23,470 nucleotides of DNA from a bacterium (GTDB lineage Bacteria; Bacillota_A; Clostridia; Lachnospirales; Lachnospiraceae). The stretch spans positions 1 to 23,470 of the forward strand of contig SFQZ01000048.1 of assembly GCA_004562915.1 (NCBI GenBank), written 5' to 3'. Position numbers and translations under genes: made by a program. A model generated the notes under the pieces. That model saw only the letters and a program-made list of their open reading frames with translations, did not search any database and was not told the DNA's origin. Positions 14,182 through 22,165 of the stretch are shown here, piece after piece; position 1 is the stretch's first letter; each line of letters begins with the position of its first letter.

Positions 14182-15588
14182 TTATAGATTGAACCCAAAA
14201 TATCTCACTGCATTGTTGTAAGAAATCCCTTTAACAATCTTTTCAAGAGCTTTATAGTCTGGCGGATACTCTCCGTTTTCTACCCAACCTCCGATCAGAT
14301 CACACATAATTCTTCTGAAATATTCATGTCTGGTATAAGACAGGAAACTTCTGGAATCGGTAAGCATTCCGATAAAATTACCCAGAAGACCCAGATTTGC
14401 CAGAGATATCATCTGTTCCTGCATACCTGTCTTATTGTCATTGAACCACCACGCACTTCCCTGCTGAATCTTACCGATTGCACTGCTGTCCTGGAAGCAT
14501 CCGATGATGGTTCCGATGGAGGCATTGTCACAGGGATTCAGAGAGTACAGGATTGTCTTCGGAAGTTCGTCCGTCACTGCCAGTGCATTCAGATAATCGG
14601 CCATCTCAGAAGATGGTGCGAAGTTATTGATACAGTCAACGCCAGTGTCCGGTCCCAGTGTTCCGGCAATCTTTCCGTTATTATCACGTTTTACTCCGTA
14701 GTGCAGCTGCATTACCCAGTTTTTCTTATGGTATTCTTTGCCCATGGCTATCATAAATGCAGTTTCAAACTGTTTCTTTTCTACTGCACTCACCGGTTCT
14801 CCTGCCAGTCTCTTAGCAAAAATAGCTTCCACTTTTTCTGCAGTTGCCGGCTGATACATAACATAATCCAGACTGTGGTCGGAAATCGTGCATCCCATGG
14901 AAGCAAAGAATTCCATGCGTACTTTCAGAGCCTCAATCAGGGATGCAAAGCTTTCCACTTTCACACCGGATACCGCACTCAACTTTGCCAGATATTCAAG
15001 ATAATCCTGTTTTGCCATATTCATGGCTTTTTCCGGTCTCCATGCAGGAAGAACCTGCACATCAAAAGTTTCATCCTCTGCCAGTTTTTTATGCCATTCC
15101 AGAGAATCCGCAGGATCATCTGTTGTACAAACCAGTGTTACATTTGACATTTTAATCAGATCTCTCGGTGCTCTTCCCTCACCCCGCAGCTGCTCATTGC
15201 ACAGATTCCATACTTCCTCAGCAGTTTCACCATTCAGATATCCGTCATAACCGAAATATCTTTTGAGCTCCAGGTGGCTCCAGTGATACAGTGGATTTCC
15301 AATCGCCATCTCCAAGGTTTCTGCCCATTTCTGGAATTTTTCACGGTCAGTGGCATCTCCTGTGATATATTTTTCCTCTACACCGTTGGAGCGCATCTGA
15401 CGCCATTTATAATGGTCACCGCCCAGCCATACCTGTGTAAGATTATCGTATTTTTTATTTTCGTAAATCTCTTTTGGATTCAAATGACAATGGTAATCAA
15501 GGATTGGCATTGTCTCCGCATACTCATGATATAATTTTTTTGCTGTCTCTGTAGACAAAATAAAGTCTTCATCCATAAAAGCTTTCAT
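14182..15588 (-). CDS. uxaC: Glucuronate isomerase
   Basis: UxaC converts D-glucuronate to D-fructuronate (and galacturonate to tagaturonate) in the cytoplasm. The 468-residue length is normal for the family. The N-terminal 'ILDYHCHLNPKEI' carries the metal-ligand HxH (His33, His35) of this amidohydrolase-superfamily enzyme. Further typical blocks are 'LGGDHYKWRQMRSNGV', 'TTDDPADSLEWH', and near the end 'LTDSRSFLSYTRHEYFRR'. I place the start at the ATG at 15588, where AAGGAG stands eight bases upstream; an upstream in-frame ATG (15618) has no such site. It lies between uxuB (gap about 90 bp) and the second GH2 gene (34 bp) in the same operon, and is the first step after glucuronide hydrolysis. 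Confidence 0.95.
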   Translation of the reverse strand: MKAFMDEDFILSTETAKKLYHEYAETMPILDYHCHLNPKEIYENKKYDNLTQVWLGGDHYKWRQMRSNGVEEKYITGDATDREKFQKWAETLEMAIGNPLYHWSHLELKRYFGYDGYLNGETAEEVWNLCNEQLRGEGRAPRDLIKMSNVTLVCTTDDPADSLEWHKKLAEDETFDVQVLPAWRPEKAMNMAKQDYLEYLAKLSAVSGVKVESFASLIEALKVRMEFFASMGCTISDHSLDYVMYQPATAEKVEAIFAKRLAGEPVSAVEKKQFETAFMIAMGKEYHKKNWVMQLHYGVKRDNNGKIAGTLGPDTGVDCINNFAPSSEMADYLNALAVTDELPKTILYSLNPCDNASIGTIIGCFQDSSAIGKIQQGSAWWFNDNKTGMQEQMISLANLGLLGNFIGMLTDSRSFLSYTRHEYFRRIMCDLIGGWVENGEYPPDYKALEKIVKGISYNNAVRYFGFNL

Positions 15589-15676
15589 CTGTATTCTCCT
15601 TACTGTTTCTGATTCCAAGAAGAGGCAGCTCTCTTCACAAAGATCACTACCCCTCCTCTCAATTAATCATGGCACA

Positions 15677-17290
15677 CTATTCATTTAATGTTTCCTGCAG
15701 AGTTTTGCGAACTGCTCCAGGACCAGCAATCATCTGCTGAAGATAACCAACTACGGTATCTGCCATATCTACATCATACAGATTTACACCGAAGATCTTT
15801 GTATTTTCCAGAATCGGTCTCAGTGCTTCTGCATCTACGGTTCCACCTAATGTCAATTTTTCAACATAAGGACGAACGGTATCTGTCAATGGATCCGGGC
15901 TGAGCTCGAATGCTTCTCCATTGTCATTGACAGCCATCATGTAACGCAGCCATCCGGCAAATACCAGCGGAATCAGTTTCAGATCTTTTACATCCAGTTC
16001 ATCAGATGCCTGATATGCTTTGATAGTCTCACCAAAACGGATTGCCAGTTTCTGTGATGTATCTGTTGCAATACGCTGTGGTGTATCCGGCATAAATGGG
16101 TTCGGAACACGTACCTGCAGCACAGTATCAATAAATTCCTTCGGATCCAGGATACCCGGATTAACAACTACAGGCAGACCCTCTTTGTATCCTACAACCT
16201 CTACCAGTTTCTTCAGTTCCGGATCATTCATCTCATCAGAAATCTTGGTATAACCAAGGATACATCCGAATACAGCCAGACAGGTATGCAGAGGATTCAG
16301 ACAGGTGCAGACTTTCATCTTTTCTACTTTATCTACTGTTTCACGTGTTGTGAACATAACACCGCCTTTTTCCAGTGCAGGTCTTCCGTTCGGGAAATCA
16401 TCCTCGATAACCAGATATTCGGTTTCTTCAGCATTTACAAATGGTGCTACATACGTATGCTTGGATGTGATAACCGGCTCCAGTTCTTCTACACCGTCTT
16501 CCTTCAGAATCTCCTCTACAGATGCATCCGGACGGGGGGTAATCTTATCAATCATACTCCATGGGAAAGATACTTTTCCGGACTCTTTGATATAAGTTTC
16601 AAAACCGGCTTCTACTTTGCCGTTTGCTGCCCATTTTTCTGCAAAAGCGGTGATGGCTGCTTTCAGCTTGTCTCCATTGTGGGAGCAGTTATCTGTACTT
16701 ACCATAGCGATCGGTTTTTCACCTGCCTGATAACGGGTATACAAAAGAGAAGCAACTTTTCCGATATAGCTCTTCGGCTGTGCCGGGCCTTCCTCAAAAT
16801 CAGCTGCGATATCCGGAATGATTTCTCCTCTTCCGTTTACCAGACTATAACCTTTTTCTGTAATGGTAAAGGTACACATCTGCAGAGAATCTTTAGAAAA
16901 GATTTCTTTCAGACGACCATATTCAGCTTCATTCTGAGAATCCAGAATATGAGATTCTACCACACCGCCGACAACGGTCTTGTCAACGGTACCATTTGCT
17001 TTCAACGTAGCAAGAATAGTGTAATCGTCATGCGGCCAATTCATTTTCTCAACGATCTCATAATCGAAACCTTCTACTACAATGATACCGCGATCCAGAA
17101 TTCCTTCGTTCAGAAGATTCTGTGCTATATTTGCCTGGAACGCACGGAAAATATTACCTGCCCCAAAATGAACCCAAAATGGATTTTCATATGTTGCAGC
17201 TTTTACTTTTTCACGATCAAATCTGGGCAAAGAGTATCCCTTAGCTTCCCACTGGGCTCTGTCTGCAAGACCCTGTTCATTTAATTTCAT
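15677..17290 (-). CDS. uxuB: Fructuronate reductase (D-mannonate oxidoreductase)
   Basis: This 537-residue protein belongs to the long-chain mannitol dehydrogenase family. An N-terminal Rossmann part has 'WVHFGAGNIFRAF' for NAD(H) binding, and a C-terminal helical domain follows. The active-site block 'KVCTCLNPLHTCLAVFG' has the conserved Asn-x-x-His. It reduces D-fructuronate to D-mannonate with NADH. Tagaturonate reductase (UxaB) is the alternative, but the adjacent uxuA and upstream glucuronidase make UxuB the better call. The start is supported by AAAGGAGA. A 117-bp gap with a small CATG-rich dyad separates it from uxuA, and about 90 bp precedes uxaC, so it is probably co-transcribed with possible internal regulation. 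Confidence 0.92.
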   Translation of the reverse strand: MKLNEQGLADRAQWEAKGYSLPRFDREKVKAATYENPFWVHFGAGNIFRAFQANIAQNLLNEGILDRGIIVVEGFDYEIVEKMNWPHDDYTILATLKANGTVDKTVVGGVVESHILDSQNEAEYGRLKEIFSKDSLQMCTFTITEKGYSLVNGRGEIIPDIAADFEEGPAQPKSYIGKVASLLYTRYQAGEKPIAMVSTDNCSHNGDKLKAAITAFAEKWAANGKVEAGFETYIKESGKVSFPWSMIDKITPRPDASVEEILKEDGVEELEPVITSKHTYVAPFVNAEETEYLVIEDDFPNGRPALEKGGVMFTTRETVDKVEKMKVCTCLNPLHTCLAVFGCILGYTKISDEMNDPELKKLVEVVGYKEGLPVVVNPGILDPKEFIDTVLQVRVPNPFMPDTPQRIATDTSQKLAIRFGETIKAYQASDELDVKDLKLIPLVFAGWLRYMMAVNDNGEAFELSPDPLTDTVRPYVEKLTLGGTVDAEALRPILENTKIFGVNLYDVDMADTVVGYLQQMIAGPGAVRKTLQETLNE

Positions 17291-17366
17291 TTTTCTGTCT
17301 CCTTTATAATAAATGCTGACTTATTTTTACGTTCATTTATGAAAGTCCAATATCCATGAACCATTA

Positions 17367-17387
17367 CATGCAAGCATGAAATGCATG
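17367..17387. other. CATG-rich dyad between uxuA and uxuB
   Basis: CATGC (17367-17371) and GCATG (17374-17378) form a short dyad, and a third CATG follows within TGCATG (17382-17387), which also pairs with CATGCA at 17367-17372. It lies about 80 bases upstream of the uxuB start. It could be an operator or a weak hairpin; no function is established. Confidence 0.25.
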
Positions 17388-17407
17388 ACCTTTTGACCCT
17401 GGCATCA

Positions 17408-18481
17408 TTACTTTCTTGTCTGGCTCTTATCGATTGCTTCCCAAAGACCATTCAGATACGTTGCACCAAGTGCTCTGTCATACAGACCATATCCAGGCAT
17501 AGCAACCTCATCCCAGATCATACGTCCGTGATCAGGACGAATCGGTCCGTCAAATCCGATATCGTACAGAGCTTTCATGATCTCATACATATCGAATGTT
17601 CCGTCAGAAGACAGATGAGCAGCTTCTTCAAAATTAGTAGGAGTGATGAATTTCAGGTTACGAACATGCGCAAAATGGATTCTTCCTTTCAGAGAACGAA
17701 TCATATCCGGAAGATCATTTTCCAGATTGGTTCCGTATGAACCGGAGCAGAAAGTAACACCATTGTGCGGATCGTCTACCATTTTCATCATTCTCAGGAT
17801 GTTTTCTTTGTTAATGATGATTCTTGGAAGACCAAATACGCTCCATGCCGGATCATCCGGATGGATTGCCATCTTGATATCATACTGGTTACATACCGGC
17901 ATAATCTTCTCAAGAAAATATTTCAGGTTCTCAAACAGTTTCTCATCATCAATATCTTTATACATAGCAAAAAGCTCTTTTACTTTTGCCATACGTTCCG
18001 GCTCCCAGCCAGGCATTACCGTTCCGTTCATATCACCTGCGATAGAATCAAACATTTTTTCAGGATCCAGTGCATCTACTGCTTCCTGTGTGTAAGCCAA
18101 TACGGTGGAACCGTCAGGTCTTACTCTTGCCAGTTCTGTTCTTGTCCAGTCAAATACCGGCATAAAGTTATAGCATACCAGGTGAATATCTTCTTTTCCA
18201 AGATTTTCCAGAGTTTCAATATAGTTTGCAATGTACTGGTCTCTGTTTCCGCTACCCGTCTTAATATCATCATGGATATTAACACTTTCAATACCAGCCA
18301 GTTCCAATCCTGCTGCTTCTACTTCTTCTTTCATAGCACGGATGCGTTCTCTGCTCCATACTTCGCCCGGCTGAGTATCATACAATGTAGTGATAACTCC
18401 TGTAACCCCCGGAATCTGACGAATCTGTTTCAGAGTTACTGTGTCAAATTTGGATCCGTACCATCTTAATGTCATCTGCAT
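17408..18481 (-). CDS. uxuA: Mannonate dehydratase
   Basis: UxuA removes water from D-mannonate to give 2-keto-3-deoxy-D-gluconate. At 357 residues it is the normal length. The TIM-barrel signatures are easy to see: N-terminal 'MTLRWYG', 'ESVNIHDDIKTG', 'CYNFMPVFDWTRT', metal/substrate residues in 'MAIHPDDPAW', 'FCSGSYGTN', 'HFAHVRN' and 'IRPDHGR'. It is a cytoplasmic metal-dependent enzyme. Start choice: the ATG at 18481 with AGG-containing GGCAGG eight bases upstream; an ATG two codons later is an equal alternative. It follows the symporter gene after a 243-bp gap that contains a hairpin and a possible separate promoter, so uxuA-uxuB-uxaC may be expressed both with and without uidA. Confidence 0.96.
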   Translation of the reverse strand: MQMTLRWYGSKFDTVTLKQIRQIPGVTGVITTLYDTQPGEVWSRERIRAMKEEVEAAGLELAGIESVNIHDDIKTGSGNRDQYIANYIETLENLGKEDIHLVCYNFMPVFDWTRTELARVRPDGSTVLAYTQEAVDALDPEKMFDSIAGDMNGTVMPGWEPERMAKVKELFAMYKDIDDEKLFENLKYFLEKIMPVCNQYDIKMAIHPDDPAWSVFGLPRIIINKENILRMMKMVDDPHNGVTFCSGSYGTNLENDLPDMIRSLKGRIHFAHVRNLKFITPTNFEEAAHLSSDGTFDMYEIMKALYDIGFDGPIRPDHGRMIWDEVAMPGYGLYDRALGATYLNGLWEAIDKSQTRK

Positions 18482-18641
18482 AGTTTTTACCTGCCCTTTC
18501 TTTTTCTATAATGATCTTGATAGTTATATTTTAAAAAACTTTCTCCAAAAAATCCATTGGTTTGGTTGTTGTGTACATTGTAAAAATTGTCATTTTATAT
18601 AAAAATCCCCATTTTCCGCAAACAAACAATTCTACGCTGTT

Positions 18642-18680
18642 AAGGATAAGGGACCCCCGGTATGAGAGTCCCTTATCTTT
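18642..18680. other. Intra-operon hairpin between the symporter gene and uxuA
   Basis: A 13-bp stem (18642-18654 with 18668-18680, one G-U pair) has a 13-base loop rich in C. It is just after the symporter stop codon on the minus strand. No T-tract follows in the minus direction, so it is more likely a partial stop or an mRNA-stability or processing element than a full terminator. Confidence 0.55.
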
Positions 18681-18724
18681 CGTTCATACAGGCTTCCGCC
18701 TCCCGAATACTTTTAAAATATGAA

Positions 18725-20113
18725 TCATTCTCCGCGACGGCGTGCCAGTTCTGCAACGTTTTCTTCCACACGTTTCTTGTTCAGAGGATACAGGAAGATC
18801 AGTGCCAGCGCAACTGCCGCAAAACCAATGATCGGGATAATACAGGACATCTTAAAAATACCCAGTGTAACTTCCGGATCAAAAGCGGTTGCCTGTGTAT
18901 ATCCGATCAGAGCCAGAAGTCCTCCAACCATACCAGAGGAAAGTGCCTGTCCGACTTTACGGGCAAAAGAATATACTGCATAGATTGTACCATCCTCACG
19001 GATACCGTTCTTAACTTCCGAATCGTCAATAACGTCTGTGATCATTGCCCAGATAACAGTATTAAAGAAACCGATTCCCAGATAAGCTATAGTAGAGAAT
19101 GCCACGTATGCAAATGGATTCTGCGGTTTTAAAACAAGACAAACGACATAAACAACCGCACTCACCAGGCAGGCCACTGAGGAAAGTTCTTTCTTACCAA
19201 ACTTTGTGGAAAATTTAACTGCCAACGGTGCACATACTGCCAGAATCACCAGGTTTCCGGTCAGAGCTGACAGAGACTGTGCGCTTGCGGAACCATAGTA
19301 GTTCGGATATACATAACCTGCCATACCTGACATACCAAGCTGAGCCAGAAGCAGAAGGATAGCTGCAACGATAATTCCAAGAAGAGCACGATTGGTAAAC
19401 AGGCTTTTTAATAATTTACCAACTTCCAGCTTCTGAGTATTTGCCTCAACTTTAACACGCTCACGAACCAGATTAAAACAGAGCAGGTAACAGATAATAG
19501 CACAAACACTAAATACACCTGCGATGATGGTCATACGGCTGCCGGAAAGAACGGTATTTCCGTCAACTACTTCATAAGCTACCATAGGAGTTCCTACACC
19601 GATTACCAGACCAGCCAGCGTAGCTCCGATGGTTCGCCATGTGGACAGCTGAGCTCGGTCTTTCGGATCGGAAGAAACTGCGGATGCCATAGAACCATAC
19701 GGAATGTTGATAGAGGTGTAGAAGATGGAACCCCACAGCAGGTATGTAACTGCCATCCATGCCACCTTAAATCCATAAGCCATATTGGCAAAAGCCGACT
19801 GATAAATCAGGAACGACGCAATTGCCACCGGACCGCACATACGCTTGATCCATGGTTTGAACTTGCCATCTTTTGTAGGTTTGGAACGGTCTACGATCTG
19901 TCCCATGGTAACATCCGTTACCGCATCTACAAAACGTGCAGCCATCATCAGGACACCAACAACGCCACTGGAAATGCCCATAACGTCTGTATAGAATTTC
20001 ATCATGAACATGGATGATAAGATAAAGGTAAAATCGTTACCAAAATCACCGAACATGTATCCGAGCTTATCTTTCATACCGAAAGGCTGCACGGAAGTAT
20101 TATTTTTAGCCAT
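18725..20113 (-). CDS. GPH-family sugar/glucuronide:cation symporter
   Basis: This 462-residue membrane protein has about twelve transmembrane segments and belongs to the glycoside-pentoside-hexuronide (GPH) branch of the major facilitator superfamily, which includes UidB/GusB and MelB. Typical features are 'KLGYMFGDFGNDFTF' at the N-terminus, and 'RFVDAVTDVTMGQIVDR' with the cation-site acidic residues in helix II and the following loop. 'NIPYGSMASAVSSDPKDRAQLSTWR' (read as 'NIPYGSMASAV' then 'DRAQLSTWR') and 'GIREDGTIYAVYSFARKVGQ' are also conserved in the family. It imports glycosides with Na+ or H+. Gene order directly after uidA (47 bp) makes a glucuronide the likely cargo. AAGGAG stands in front of the start. 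Free hexuronate or another beta-glycoside are alternatives. Confidence 0.9.
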   Translation of the reverse strand: MAKNNTSVQPFGMKDKLGYMFGDFGNDFTFILSSMFMMKFYTDVMGISSGVVGVLMMAARFVDAVTDVTMGQIVDRSKPTKDGKFKPWIKRMCGPVAIASFLIYQSAFANMAYGFKVAWMAVTYLLWGSIFYTSINIPYGSMASAVSSDPKDRAQLSTWRTIGATLAGLVIGVGTPMVAYEVVDGNTVLSGSRMTIIAGVFSVCAIICYLLCFNLVRERVKVEANTQKLEVGKLLKSLFTNRALLGIIVAAILLLLAQLGMSGMAGYVYPNYYGSASAQSLSALTGNLVILAVCAPLAVKFSTKFGKKELSSVACLVSAVVYVVCLVLKPQNPFAYVAFSTIAYLGIGFFNTVIWAMITDVIDDSEVKNGIREDGTIYAVYSFARKVGQALSSGMVGGLLALIGYTQATAFDPEVTLGIFKMSCIIPIIGFAAVALALIFLYPLNKKRVEENVAELARRRGE

Positions 20114-20160
20114 AGCTTTTCTCCTTTTCTTTTAAACATTCCTTTCTCAGGAATTCAACA

Positions 20161-21978
20161 TTAACCTTTGTAATCCAAAGGCAGACTCTCCCACCGTTTT
20201 TTGAGAATATAGGCAACTTCTTTGGGCTGTCTCTGTCTGGTAAACACACCTTTCTTATTGCCATTGACACGCATGATGCCTTCTGTTGTCTGGAAATCTG
20301 CAAAATTCCAGATCTGTTCACCTTTTACAAAGTCATAGGCATCCATCATGGCATGATTCTCTGCCAGATATTCTTCCTGATATTCCTGACTCCACATCAC
20401 AGACGGAAGCTTATGCTCGCTGCCAAGTGTGTCAGCTCCATATTCTGTGAAAATAAACGGTTTATTCAGATTCAGTGCCTTCCAGCCGTCCATCTCTTTT
20501 CTGAACAATTCCATGGCATCACAGATTTCATATCCGCCTTTTACATACCAGCCATAATAACGATTCAAGGAAATGATATCACTGAAATGGTAACATTTAC
20601 ATACGCCCGGTGTAGAGTTCATAACCAAAGCAAAAGTTCTCGGTCTCTTCTGAACATCCAGCTCATGAGCCCGGTCAAACACTGCTTTAAAATACGGAAC
20701 TGCTGCATCACTGGTGGTCTCCGGTTCATTCAGAAGACTCCAGGCAATCACACTCGGATGATTTTTATCTCTTGTAATCATCTCTTCCACTGCTTTCAGA
20801 TGATTTTTCAAAAGCTCCGGTGTAGTATCTTTTTCAAAGAAAGCAGTCTGTTTACCGGTACTTGCTTCCATGAAATTCATCAGACTCTCAAAAAGTCCCA
20901 CAGCAGGAACTTCATCGATAATCAGGAATCCCTCCCGATCCGCCATCTGGTAGATTTCTTCGCTGTATGGATAATGTGACGTACGGAATGAGTTCGCCCC
21001 GATCCATTTCATACATTCAAAATCGCGCTTCATCATACCGATGTTGAATCCTCTGCCGACCACATCGCTGTCCTCGTGCTTGCCGAATCCTCTCAGATAA
21101 ACAGGTTTGCCATTTAAAAGAATACTGGTTCCTTTTACCTCTACGGTACGGATACCGATTTCTTCATAATACTCATCCAGAACTTCCTCAGCGTCCACGA
21201 TCCTTACTATCATTTTATACAGGTATGCATTACGGACTTCCCAAAGATGAGCATCCTTCACTTCCAGTATTCCTTCTTTTCCTTCAGAACATGCAACTTT
21301 GTTGCCTTCTTTATCCAGAAGTTCCACTTTGACTGTATGCTCACCGGTAGTAACAATGGTGTAGGCTACTTTGGCATCTTTTCCATCCAATTCATAATCC
21401 GTAGTAATGTCAAATACAGATTCCTTCGGCAATGCAATCAGATTTACCGATCTTTGAAGTCCTGAATAATTAAAGAAATCAAAATACGGTTTGGCCATCT
21501 TTTTGCCATTGGCAAGTGTTATAGTAGTTCCACACGGAATATTGGTCACGGTCAGTTCATTATTTACTTTCACTACAACTTTATTGACAGCATTGTAGCG
21601 CACAACTTCAGTTACATTTGCACAGAACGGCAAAAAGCCGCCTTCATGTTCTGTGATCCTCACACCGTTTACAAACACCTGTGCCCGGTGTGTTGCACAA
21701 CTAAAGCGAATAAAAATATACTTTCCTTCCCATTCTCCCGGAACAAAGATATCCTTTTCATACCACAGATTCCCTACATATTCGCGGGTATCCTTGTCAG
21801 TATAAAAATCCTGAAAACTTGCAGGAACCGGAATCATCTCATCCCCCGGAACACCATCCATCCAACCAAGAGCTTCACCCTCAGTTTTCCAATCCAAGCG
21901 GAACTTCCACATGCCGTCCATTGAAACTGCCCGTCTGGATACGGTTGTTTTTGGATAAAGCATAGAATACTCTAACAT
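20161..21978 (-). CDS. uidA: Beta-glucuronidase (GH2)
   Basis: This 605-residue GH2 enzyme matches bacterial beta-glucuronidase throughout, with an N-terminal jelly-roll (1-180), immunoglobulin-like domain (185-280) and TIM barrel (285-600). The acid/base is Glu418 in 'SLLNEPET' and the nucleophile Glu512 in 'FTEYGAD'. The carboxylate-recognising N-x-K-G motif is Asn574-Lys575-Lys576-Gly577 after 'NFADFQTTEGIMRV'. The loop after 'IDEVPAVG' (about residues 362-390) has the same length as the E. coli Loop 1, suggesting the L1 class that accepts small drug- and hormone-type glucuronides. There is no signal peptide, so it is cytoplasmic. The start is at 21978, six bases after GGAGG; the upstream in-frame ATG at 21999 precedes that site. 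It is the first gene of the operon and releases D-glucuronate for UxaC/UxuB/UxuA. Confidence 0.96.
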   Translation of the reverse strand: MLEYSMLYPKTTVSRRAVSMDGMWKFRLDWKTEGEALGWMDGVPGDEMIPVPASFQDFYTDKDTREYVGNLWYEKDIFVPGEWEGKYIFIRFSCATHRAQVFVNGVRITEHEGGFLPFCANVTEVVRYNAVNKVVVKVNNELTVTNIPCGTTITLANGKKMAKPYFDFFNYSGLQRSVNLIALPKESVFDITTDYELDGKDAKVAYTIVTTGEHTVKVELLDKEGNKVACSEGKEGILEVKDAHLWEVRNAYLYKMIVRIVDAEEVLDEYYEEIGIRTVEVKGTSILLNGKPVYLRGFGKHEDSDVVGRGFNIGMMKRDFECMKWIGANSFRTSHYPYSEEIYQMADREGFLIIDEVPAVGLFESLMNFMEASTGKQTAFFEKDTTPELLKNHLKAVEEMITRDKNHPSVIAWSLLNEPETTSDAAVPYFKAVFDRAHELDVQKRPRTFALVMNSTPGVCKCYHFSDIISLNRYYGWYVKGGYEICDAMELFRKEMDGWKALNLNKPFIFTEYGADTLGSEHKLPSVMWSQEYQEEYLAENHAMMDAYDFVKGEQIWNFADFQTTEGIMRVNGNKKGVFTRQRQPKEVAYILKKRWESLPLDYKG

Positions 21979-22011
21979 CTTCTCCCTCCTTTTCCCCAAA
22001 ACTTTATTTGT

Positions 22012-22020
22012 AGTATACCA
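22012..22020 (-). promoter_or_regulatory. uidA operon promoter (extended -10)
   Basis: TGGTATACT on the minus strand (22012-22020) is an extended -10 located 34 bases before the uidA start. No good -35 hexamer lies at the right distance, which fits a promoter that needs an activator such as the divergent AraC-type protein. Confidence 0.5.
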
Positions 22021-22048
22021 TTTATCATTCTTTCGCCATGAGGATTAT

Positions 22049-22110
22049 TTTATCCAATTATCGTACTTTTTTTATTTTGAGTTGAAATTACCTAAAAATT
22101 ATACGATAAT
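22049..22110. promoter_or_regulatory. Operator region and promoter of the second AraC-type gene
   Basis: ATTATCGTA (22057-22065) is repeated in inverted form as TACGATAAT (22102-22110). Next to the left arm, TTTATCCAATT (22049-22059) resembles TTTATCCAGTT (9404-9414) from the other AraC intergenic region. On the plus strand, TTGAAA (22082-22087) and GATAAT (22105-22110) with a 17-base spacer form a promoter whose -10 overlaps the right arm, which suggests autoregulation. Confidence 0.5.
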
Positions 22111-22165
22111 AGGCAATAATACTACGAATGTCAGAAATGCATCCGAAATCGTAAAGGAGATTTTT

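Noticed and set aside
15600..15660. Short stem GAAGAG/CTCTTC between uxuB and uxaC as a terminator
   Set aside because: Only six pairs and no T-tract; it would not stop transcription and is not clearly above background.
22082..22165. 28-residue N-terminal extension of the second AraC protein from a TTG
   Set aside because: The TTG is part of a TTGAAA -35 box, and a strong AAAGGAG precedes the ATG at 22166.
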